From contig NC_077229.1 of assembly GCF_027887165.1 (NCBI RefSeq), positions 112,605,520 to 112,669,519 on the forward strand: 64,000 bases of DNA, read 5' to 3'. The position numbers and the translations under genes are program-made. How positions within the stretch are numbered: the first letter of the stretch is position 1; each line of letters starts with the position of its first letter. This document shows positions 55,940 through 64,000 of this stretch, piece by piece. Under the pieces are notes generated by a model. The model was not told the DNA's origin, did no database searches, and saw only the letters and a list, made by a program, of their open reading frames with translations. This stretch comes from Monodelphis domestica. Its lineage: Eukaryota; Chordata; Mammalia; Didelphimorphia; Didelphidae.

Positions 55940-56153
55940 CACCTTTTATTATTATTTTTAACCCTTATCTTCCATCTTGGAATCAATACTGTTTATTAGT
56001 TCCAAGGCAGAAGAGTGGTAAGGGCTAGGCAACGGGGTCAAGTGACTTGCCCAGGGTCACACAGTTGGGAAGTGTTTGAGGTCAAATTTGAACCTAGGAC
56101 CTCCCGTCTCTAGGTTTGGCTCTCAATCCATTGAGATACCCAGCTGCCAGGAG
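55940..56153 (-). mobile_element. tRNA-derived marsupial SINE, antisense, full length
   Basis: TTTAACCCTTATCTTCCATC, TTCCAAGGCAGAAGAGTGGT, GTGACTTGCCCAGGGTCACA and ends CATTGAGATACCCAGCTGCC. Confidence 0.9.
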
Positions 56154-56279
56154 TCCACCTTTTAACAGAGGAACACAATCTAAAGAAAAGGAGCAGAAAT
56201 GAGGCAAGAAAAGGTATCCACCTGGAGTCCCATTGGAGACAAACATGATTGGTGTGGATACTTCCTCAAGTGAAGGGTA

Positions 56280-56510
56280 TGCAATGAAATTCCAGAAATA
56301 TCATCCAATCTAGTAAATATTAAGTATATATTGTGTGCAGAACTGGGTGTTAGAGAAGATACAAAATTTAGATAAGGCATAGTTCCTGCACTGATGGTAC
56401 TCAGAGTTTAGTAGGCAATATAACTCATACAGAAAGAACTTATAATGCAGAATGAGTCAATCAAAGAGGCTCAAAACAAAATGTGTCGAGATCCAAGAGG
56501 GAAATGGACC
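56280..56510 (-). mobile_element. Antisense L2, left of the full-length L1
   Basis: AGTAAATATTAAGTATATATTG, GCACTGATGGTACTCAGAGT and AACTTATAATGCAGAATGAG. It resumes after the L1 at about 62810, so the L1 landed in this L2. Confidence 0.6.
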
Positions 56511-56854
56511 TTTTTTTTTTTAATATTTTATTTGATCATTTCCAAGCATTGTTCATTAAAGACATAGATCATTTTCTTTTCCTACCCCCCACCCCCCATA
56601 GCCGATGCGTAAATCCACTGGGCATTACATGTCTTCTTGATTTCAACCCATTGCTATGTTGATAATATTTGCATTAGAGCGTTCATTTAGAGTCTCTCCT
56701 CTGTCATGTCCCCTCAACCGCTGTATTCAGGCAGTTGCTTTTCCTCGGTGTTTCCACTCCCATAGTTTATCCTTTGCTTATGAATAGTGTTTTTTTCTCC
56801 TAGATCCCTGCAAATTGTTCAGGGACATTACATCGCCACTAATGGAGAAGTCCA

Positions 56855-59800
56855 TTACGTTCTATTATACCACAGTGTATTAGTCTCTGTGTACAATGTT
56901 CTCCTGGTTCTGCTCCTCTCACTCTGCATCACTTCCTGGAGGTTGTTCCAGTCTCCATGGAATTCCTCCACTTTATTATTCCTTTTAGCACAATAGTATT
57001 CCATCACCAACACATACCACAATTTGCTCAGCCATTCCCCAATTGATGGGCATCCCCTCGTTTTCCAGTTTTTGGCCACCACAAAGAGCGCAGCTATGAA
57101 TATTTTTGTACAAGTCTTTTTGTCCATTATCTCTTTGGGGTACAGACCCAGCAGTGCTATGGCTGGATCAAAGGGTAGATATTCTCTTGTCGCCCTTTGG
57201 GCATAGTTCCAAATTGCCCTCCAGAATGGTTGGATCAGTTCACAACTCCACCAGCAATGAATTAATGTCCCTATTTTGCCACATCCCCTCCAGCATTCAT
57301 TACTTTCCTTTGCTGTTATGTTAGCCAATCTGCTTGGTGTGAGGTGATACCTCAGAGTTGTTTTGATTTGCATCTCTCTGATTATAAGAGATTTAGAACA
57401 CTTCTTCATGTGCTTATTAATAGTTTTGATTTCTTTATCTGAAAACTACCTATCCATGTCCCTTGCCCATTTATCAATTGGAGAATGGCTTGATTTTTTG
57501 TACAGTTGATTTAGCTCTTTATAAATTTGAGTAATTAAACCTTTGTCAGAGGTTTCTATGAAGATTTTTTCCCAGTTTGTTGTTTCCCTTCTGATTTTAG
57601 TTACATTGGTTTTGTTTGTGCAAAAGCTTTTTAATTTGATGTAGTCAAAATTATTTATTTTACATTTTGTGATTCTTTCCATGTCTTACTTGGTTTTAAA
57701 GCCTTTCCCCTCCCAAAGGTCTGACATGTATACTATTCTGTGTTTACCCAATTTACTTATGGTTTCCTTCTTTATGTTTAAGTCACTCACCCATTTTGAA
57801 TTTATCTTGGTGTAGGTGAGGTGTGAGGTGTTGACCTATTCCTAGTCTCTCCCACACTGTCTTCCAATTTTCCCAGCAGTTTTTATCGAATAGTGGATTT
57901 TTGTCCCAAAAGCTGGGATCTTTGGGTTTATCGTATACTGTCTTGCTGAGATCGCTTTCCCCCAGTCTATTCCACTGATCTTCCTTTCTGTTTCTTAGCC
58001 AGTACCAAATTGTTTTGATGACTGCTGCTTTGTAATATAGTTTAAGGTCAGGGACTGCAAGGCCCCCATCATATGTGTTTTTTTTTTCATTATTTCCCTG
58101 GATATCCTTGATCTTTTGTTCTTCCAAATGAACTTTGTTATGGTTTTTTCTAAATCAGTGAAGAAGTATTTTGGTAGTTCAATGGGTATGGCACTAAATA
58201 GATAAATAAGTTTGGGTAGGATGGTCATTTTTATTATATTGGCTCATCCTATCCATGAGCAGTTAATGTTTTTCCAATTGCTCAAGTCTAGTTTTAGTTG
58301 TGTGGAGAGTGTTTTGTAGTTGTGTTCATATAGTTCCTGTCTTTGTCTCGGGAGGTAGATTCCTAGGTATTTTATATTGTCTAAGGTGATTTTGAATGGG
58401 ATTTCTCTTTCTAGTTCTTGCTGCTGAGCTGTGTTGGAGATATATAGAAAAGCTGATGATTTATGTGGGTTTATTTTGTATCCTGCAACTTTGTTAAAGT
58501 TGTTGATTATTTCAATTAGCTTTTTGGTTGAATCTCTAGGATTCTTTAAGTAGACCATCATGTCATCTGCAAAGAGTGATAACTTGGTCTCCTCCTTGCC
58601 TATTTTGATGCCTTCAATTTCTTTTTCTTCTCTAATTGCTACTGCTAGTGTTTCTAGTACAATGTCAAATAGTAGAGGTGATAATGGGCATCCTTGTTTC
58701 ACTCCTGATCTTATTGGGAATGCGTCTAGTTTATCCCCATTGCAGATGATATTAGCTGATGGTTTTAGATATATACTGTTTATTATTTTTAGGAATGACC
58801 CTTCTATTCCTATGCTTTCTAGTGTTTTTAATAGGAATGGGTGTTGTATTTTATCAAATGCTTTTTCTATTGAGATAATCATGTGGTTCTTGCTGGTTTG
58901 CTTGTTGATGTGGTCAATTATGTGGATGGTTTTCCTAATATTGAACCAGCCCTGCATCCCTGGTATGAATCCTACTTGATCATGGTGAATGATCCTTCTG
59001 ATCACTTGCTGGAGTCTTTTTGCTAGTATCCTATTTAAGATTTTTGCATCTTTATTCATTAGGGAGATTGGCCTATAGTTTTCTTTCTCTGTTTTTGACC
59101 TGCCTGGTTTTGGAATCAGTACCATGTTTGTGTCGTAAAAGGAGTTTGGTGGAACTCCCTCTTTGCTTATTATGTCAAATAGTTTGTATAGTATTGGGAT
59201 TAACTGTTCTCTGAATGTTTGATAGAATTCACTGGTGAATCCATCAGGCCCTGGGGATTTTTTCTTAGGAAGTTCTTTGATGGCTTGTTGGATTTCATTT
59301 TCTGATATGGGATTATTTAAGAATTCTATTTCCTCTTCTGTTAATCTAGGCAGTTTGTATTTTTGTATATATTCATCCATATCCCCTAAATTGGTGTATT
59401 TATTGCCATATAATTGGGCAAAGTAATTTCTAATGACTGCCTTAATTTCCTCTTCGTCGGAGGTGCTGTTCCCCTTTTCATCTTTGATGCTGTTAATTTG
59501 CTTTTCTTCCTTCCTTTTTTTAATTAGATTGACTAGTACTTTGTCTATTTTGTTTGTTTTTTCAAAGTACCAGCTTCTTGTCTTATTTATTAAATCAATA
59601 GTTCTATCACTTTCGATTTTATTAATTTCTCCCTTAATTTTTGATTTCTAGTTTGGTTTTCTGCTGGGGGGTTTTAATTTGATCGCTTTCGAGTTTTTTC
59701 ATTTGCATTTCCAATTGATTGATCTCTGCTCACCCTAGTTTGTTAATATAAGCATTCAGGGATATGAATTTACCTCTGATTACCGCTTTGGCTGCATCCC

Positions 59801-60707
59801 AAAAGGTTTGAAAGGATGTCTCGCCATTGTCATTTTCCTCGATGAAATTATTAATTGTTTCTATGATTTCTTCTTTAACTAAACGATTTTGGAGTATCAT
59901 ATTGTTTAATTTCCAATTGGTTTTAGATTTGGTTTTCCATGTACCACTACTAATCATTATTTTTATTGCCTTGTGATCTGAGAAGGCTGCATTCATTATT
60001 TCTTCTTTTCTGCATTTGTGTGCTATGTTTCTGTGACCTAATGTATGGTCAATTTTTGTGAATGTGCCATGTGGTGCTGAGAAGAAGGTGTATTCCTTTT
60101 TATCCCTATTTATTTTTCTCTATATGTCTATTAATTCTAATTTTTCTAAAATTTAATTCACTTCTTTTACCTCTTTCTTATTTATTTTTTGATTTGATTT
60201 ATCTAAATTTGATAATGGTTGGTTCAAGTCTCCCACTTGATTTGATTTATCTAAATTTGATAATGGTTGGTTTAAGTCTCCCACTAATATGGTTTTACTG
60301 TCTATTTCTTCCTTCAATTCTCCTAGTTTCTCCATTAGAAATTTGGGTGCTATATTATTTGGTGCATACATGTTGATTAATGATATTTCCTCATTGTCTA
60401 GAGTCCCTTTTAACAAAATATAATTACCTTCCCTATCCCTTTTGATCAGGTCTATTTGTGCTTTGGCTTTATCAGATATCATGATTACCACTCCTGCCTT
60501 CTTTCTGTCAGTTGAAGCCCAGAAGGTCTTACTCCATCCTTTAATTCTGACCTTGTGGGTGTCAACCCGCCTCATGTGTGTTTCTTGAAGACAACATATG
60601 GTAGGGTTTTGGATTCTAATCCATTCTGCTATTTGTCTATGTTTTATGGGTGAGTTCATCCCATTCACGTTCAAAGTTATGACTGTCATTTGTGGACTTC
60701 CTGGCAT
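56855..60707 (-). pseudogene. L1 ORF2 pseudogene (endonuclease-reverse transcriptase)
   Basis: The frame opens at 60707 with an AP-endonuclease domain (NVNGMNSPIKHRQIAEW, LQETH, VGDLNQPLS, and SDHKAI further on). It is then broken. In-frame stops lie at 60153, 60120, 59730, 58244, 57783 and 57446. Frameshifts occur near 59643, near the A-run at 58078-58088, and between 57783 and 57682. The reverse transcriptase (59380-58244) has [28 protein letters not shown] and FADD (58562-58573), but motif A lacks the two residues before EKAFDKIQ. The C-terminus keeps a C-X3-C-X7-H-X4-C knuckle (57242-57295). No functional enzyme is possible. Confidence 0.93.
60189..60284 (-). repeat. 48-bp in-frame tandem duplication in the L1 endonuclease
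   Basis: Copies 60189-60236 and 60237-60284 differ at one base. Each encodes the 16 residues VGDLNQPLSNLDKSNQ, so the GDLN loop appears twice. Confidence 0.95.
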
Positions 60708-61244
60708 TTTGATATCCTTCTCTAATTCTAACCTTTTCTTCTTCGGCTCTACCTTTTAGTCCAGTGATTTACTTTGAATCAGTCCCCCTTGTCCCCTCCC
60801 TTGATGTTTCCCTTTTTAGTCCCTCCCTTTTTGTTCCCTCCCCCTCCCCCCTCTCTTTCCCTCCCTTTTTGTTCTCCCTCTCCCCCTCCCCCCCTTGGTT
60901 TTCCCTTCTCCCTACACTTGTTGGGTAAGATTGAATTCAAGATCCCAATGGATCTGGATGTTTTTCCCTCTCAAAGTTGATTTCCCTGAGATTAAGGTTT
61001 AAGTAAAAAACCCTCTCTTCCTCTCCTTCTTATAGGAGTTTTCTTCCCCTCCCCTTCCCATGTGAATCTTTGTGTGAGAAAGATTATTCTATTTGGTCTT
61101 TCTTTACCCCCCTATTTATACATTACATTTTCCCCACATGTTAGTATACATAGATTGATAGAAATGTAGTCCTTATAGAAGAGAGTTTGAGTAAAAGAAG
61201 AAGATAACATTTTCTCCTTTCCCCTTTCTTTAATATTTACCTTT
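60708..61244 (-). other. Long inter-ORF region of the L1
   Basis: 537 bp between the ORF1 stop and the ORF2 ATG. It is purine-rich on the element's sense strand (+ strand runs of CCCTCCC and CCCCCTTTT). Human and mouse L1 have only tens of bases here. No ORF was recognised. Confidence 0.8.
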
Positions 61245-62375
61245 TCAGGTATTCCTTGCTCTTTGTTTTTCGGTATCAAACTTTCCACAGAGCTCTGGTC
61301 TTTTCTTTGCAAAAAGTTGGAAGTCTTCTATTTTGTTGAATGCCCATACTTTTCCTTGGAAGTATATAGTCAGTTTTGCTGGGTAGCTGATTCTTGGTTG
61401 AATACCCAGCTCTCTTGCCTTTCTGAAGATCATGTTCCATGCCTTATGATCATTCAGAGTAGAACTCGCAAGGTCTTGTGTGACCCTGATTGGCATTCCT
61501 TTATATCTAAATTGTCTTTTTCTGGCTTCCTGTAGGATTTTTTCTTTTGTTTGAGAGCTTTGGAATTTGGCAATTACATTCCTGGGAGTTGTCTTTTGGG
61601 GGTTTAGTGTAGAAGGTGTTCTGTGAGCTCTGTCAGTGGCTGTATTACCCCCTTGTTCTAGAATCTCTGGGCAATTTTCTTTGATTATATCTTGTATCAC
61701 GATGTCGAGTTTGGTGTTTATTTCTGGCTTTTCTGGAAGTCCAATTATTCTTAAATTTTCTCTTCTCCCTCTATTTTCCAGATCTGTCACCTTGTCAGTG
61801 AGATATTTTATGTTCTCTTCTAATTTCTTGGTATTTTGGCTTTGCTTTATTAATTCTTGCTCTTTTACACGATAGTTGTCTTCCAGTTGCCTGATTCTGG
61901 CCTTTAAAGCCTGGTTTTCCTTTTCAGTTTGGTCACACCGGTTTTGTAGATGCGTGAATTTCTTTTGCATTATTTCCCACTTTTCCTCCCAGAAGGCTTC
62001 CATCTTTTTGGTCATTTCTGATTCAAATTCTTCATGGGTTTGTGGAGAGTTTCCATTTCCTTTGGAAGGTTTTGGAGCATTTTCTTGTGTATCATCTTCT
62101 ATCTCCTCTGTATTTTGTATTTTGGCTCCATAGAATGTGTCCAAAGTCGCCCCTTTCTTCTTATTTTTCTTGGGATTTGGGGGCTTCTGTGCTTCTGTGG
62201 AGTTTGCCATCTCCGAATGGGGAGGATTAGCTTTTCTTGTCGCTGTCTGGTGTTCAGAGGCTTTAGTCCTGGGCAGATTGTCCGTTCTATGACCTTTCCC
62301 TAGGTTAAACTGAGTATGCCTTAAGGCAATGACTTTCAATGGAACTGAAATGGAAGGGTCGGACCAGGGGGCCAC
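61245..62375 (-). CDS. L1 ORF1 protein (intact, 376 codons)
   Basis: Nucleic-acid chaperone of the L1 ribonucleoprotein. The frame is open for 376 codons. A Lys- and Pro-rich N-terminal part is followed by a coiled coil (about residues 118-205, with heptad-like ENQALKARIRQLEDNYRVKE). Then comes the RRM-like domain with GRRENLRIIGLPE and TTPRNVIAKF, and the C-terminal domain with GIQPRISYPAKL. All three parts of a vertebrate L1 ORF1p are present. Human ORF1p has 338 residues; a start at the later in-frame Met (MANSTEAQKP) would be closer to that length, and I cannot decide between them. Whether it is expressed is unknown. Confidence 0.9.
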   Translation of the reverse strand: MAPWSDPSISVPLKVIALRHTQFNLGKGHRTDNLPRTKASEHQTATRKANPPHSEMANSTEAQKPPNPKKNKKKGATLDTFYGAKIQNTEEIEDDTQENAPKPSKGNGNSPQTHEEFESEMTKKMEAFWEEKWEIMQKKFTHLQNRCDQTEKENQALKARIRQLEDNYRVKEQELIKQSQNTKKLEENIKYLTDKVTDLENRGRRENLRIIGLPEKPEINTKLDIVIQDIIKENCPEILEQGGNTATDRAHRTPSTLNPQKTTPRNVIAKFQSSQTKEKILQEARKRQFRYKGMPIRVTQDLASSTLNDHKAWNMIFRKARELGIQPRISYPAKLTIYFQGKVWAFNKIEDFQLFAKKRPELCGKFDTEKQRARNT

Positions 62376-62793
62376 ACTCTCCCCCAGCTCTCTCTGTTTC
62401 CCTGCTGCTAAGGTGTCCCCTCGACTGGACTGGGTCGGGTTACTTTCCGGAAGTTGCCTTCAGAATAGCTGGCTGTGAGGCTGTTTTGTCGGCCCTGAGG
62501 GTTGCTGTTGTTTCATAGGACCCTGCTCTCTGAGGGGGGCGGGGCTGCGGCTTCCCGGAGCCTTGGACTCTGAGCTCCTACCCCTTAGGTCCGAGTGATC
62601 TTGCTTTCTGGCTTTTGAGGGGGGCCATACCTTTTGATCCAGGTCCAGGTCCAGGAGGAGGATTCCCAGGGTCTATGCTGTTGATTGTTTTGAATTTCGG
62701 CGCCTTAGGAGCTTATAGTTTGAGATCGGTTGGGAAGGGTTTTCTGGAGATCTGAACTTTAGGTTTCTCTAAGCCGCCATCTTGACCAGAAGT
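62376..62793 (-). promoter_or_regulatory. L1 5' UTR with YY1-type site
   Basis: About 418 bp, GC-richer than the rest of the element, beginning CTTCTGGTCAAGATGGCGGC. CAAGATGGCGGC matches the YY1 motif that positions transcription at the start of human L1. Promoter activity is inferred. Confidence 0.7.
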
Positions 62794-62809
62794 GGAAATG
62801 GACCTTTTT

Positions 62810-63165
62810 AACTGAGAAGGATCACATGAAAGATGGACCTTTGAGATGGATTTTAAACAGTATAGGAATTTACCCAGTAAGAGTAGAGATGGAAGACACT
62901 TTAGGCATAAGGTGTACCTTGTCTGAATGAAGTTATAGAGATGAGAATTTGCAGGGATTGTTCCAGGGACAGATGGTAGCCTAGATAACTTAAGGGGTAG
63001 AATATACGAAGGGAAAGAGTATGATAAAAGGTGATAAAGCTAGGATGGTGCCAGATTGTGGAGGATTTGGGATGCCACACAAAGTCATTCAAACTTAATT
63101 GGTTGGGCCTTAGGGAGCCACTAAAGAGCAATGCATTAAGCATTGCCAAAGAGTAATGATTAATG
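62810..63165 (-). mobile_element. Antisense L2, right of the L1
   Basis: GGATTTTAAACAGTATAGGA, GAATTTGCAGGGATTGTTCC and GGGCCTTAGGGAGCCACTAA continue the L2 split by the L1. Confidence 0.6.
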
Positions 63166-63400
63166 GATCAATGTCAGTTTGAAGGGAAGTCTCTCACAGA
63201 GTGGCCTAGGAATCATTACTTGGTCCTCCTCTGCTTATCCATATTTGTATTTATGATTTGAATGAAGGCATGGATGACATGTTTGTCAAGGTTATGGATA
63301 GCTCACAGATGGGAGAGCTAATTAACATGTTGGATGACATAGGATGAGCTCAATATGAATGAACAAAGTCAAGAAAACTAAGGCCATCTTAAGCAGTTGA
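63166..63400 (+). mobile_element. CR1/L3 LINE fragment, sense
   Basis: TATTTATGATTTGAATGAAGG, ATGACATGTTTGTCAAGGTT and ATGGATAGCTCACAGATGGG resemble the CR1/L3 reverse-transcriptase region (DLDEG, FADD-like). Confidence 0.6.
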
Positions 63401-63640
63401 AAATCATATACAGTGTAAGAGTTAAAATAGGGATTTTGACAAAAAGAGAGCTGCTTTTAATAATTTAAGTTTTAGTGAGAGTATTAATATTATCCCTTTA
63501 AGCCAGAGAAAAGAAAACTTCTAGCAGCTTTTAACAATTTAGTTTAATTAAAATAGAGCTGGTAAAATGAATATACTAAAGGAGAGAAATATAGGACAGA
63601 GTTAGAGAAAGAAAATTTCCTAATGTTTATACTAGTTATC
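63401..63640. other. Unassigned AT-rich sequence
   Basis: Nothing recognised before the LTR. Confidence 0.4.
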
Positions 63641-63935
63641 CTAAACTATCCAAAACTACTACCTAAAATTGCGTGAGTTTTAAATAATCAATAGCTAAAT
63701 ATTATATTTTAAAAGTTTTATTATTAATAACTAAAACAAAAGAACTGCCTGACTTCAGCCTGGTCTAAGAAAGGAAGAGGGATGAGTTACTGCCACTTAA
63801 ATACAATCATGCAAACACAGGGATGCAGAAAAAGGAAAAAGGGGATTGTGGGAAATATTAAGGGACTTCTGGGAGAAGTCTAAAGACTCAAAATCTCCAT
63901 TTATACATATCTCCCCTGTGATCCTATTGGGAAAC
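63640..63935 (-). mobile_element. LTR fragment, family C, - strand
   Basis: TTTTATTATTAATAACTAAA, GAACTGCCTGACTTCAGCC and CACTTAAATACAATCATGCA are the reverse complement of blocks at 38130-38392. No viral gene is present. It runs close to the window edge. Confidence 0.6.
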
Positions 63936-64000
63936 CAGTTTCCCCAAAAGGTTCATGGAAACATAATCAACTTTAAAATTGCAATAATTTGTGGATAAAA

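Larger units (their letters stand above)
56511..62793 (-). mobile_element. Near-full-length marsupial L1 with target-site duplication
   Basis: A complete, antisense L1 of about 6.28 kb: 5' UTR (62376-62793), ORF1, a 537-bp inter-ORF gap, ORF2 with endonuclease, reverse transcriptase and a zinc-knuckle end, a 3' UTR and a poly(A) tail (T-run at 56511-56521). A 16-bp target duplication GGAAATGGACCTTTTT flanks it at 56500-56515 and 62794-62809; the exact limit is blurred by the T-run. ORF1 is open but ORF2 is interrupted many times, so it cannot move by itself. The 108-bp element at 20675 shares its 3' end. Confidence 0.95.

Noticed and set aside
58560..62303. Many + strand frames across the L1
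   Set aside because: They are antisense shadows of L1 ORF1 and ORF2.

Overview
This is a vertebrate nuclear window, most probably from a marsupial. Two protein-coding genes are visible. The last three coding exons of AGO2 run on the + strand at 907-5972. The complete three-exon CHRAC1 gene runs on the - strand at 27531-30901. In human 8q24.3 these genes are also neighbours in tail-to-tail orientation, so the window corresponds to that block. The marsupial assignment is inference from the repeats: many copies of a tRNA-derived SINE, MAR1-like CORE-SINEs, an OposCharlie-like hAT element and an L1 unlike eutherian L1. I cannot name the species.

Layout. 1-5972: 3' end of AGO2, ending in the diagnostic AGO2 C-terminus. 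5973 to about 19.6 kb: a very long, repeat-poor stretch that fits the long AGO2 3' UTR, with candidate proximal (6725) and distal (19562) poly(A) signals. 19.6-26.9 kb: gap between the two convergent 3' ends, holding L2 and CR1/L3 remnants, several LTRs, a small inverted repeat and a U2 snRNA fragment. 26.9-31.2 kb: CHRAC1, its 3' UTR and a CpG-rich promoter. 31.2-64 kb: no gene seen; this is layered transposon sequence, many microsatellites and one near-full-length L1 (56511-62793, - strand) with 16-bp target-site duplications.

Functionally, AGO2 is the slicer Argonaute of RNA interference. CHRAC1 is a histone-fold subunit of the CHRAC chromatin-remodelling complex and of the Pol epsilon accessory pair type. 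Nothing in the sequence suggests they act together; they are conserved neighbours.

I found no convincing undescribed biological system. The most unusual structures are: a near-perfect 118-bp inverted duplication inside a SINE at 44.0-44.3 kb; an L1 3'-end doublet enclosed by a single target-site duplication at 37.0-37.35 kb; an L1 with intact ORF1 but a dead ORF2 that has lost the first catalytic Asp of its reverse transcriptase and gained a 48-bp repeat in the endonuclease; and a 33-nt U2 snRNA retrocopy with target-site duplications.
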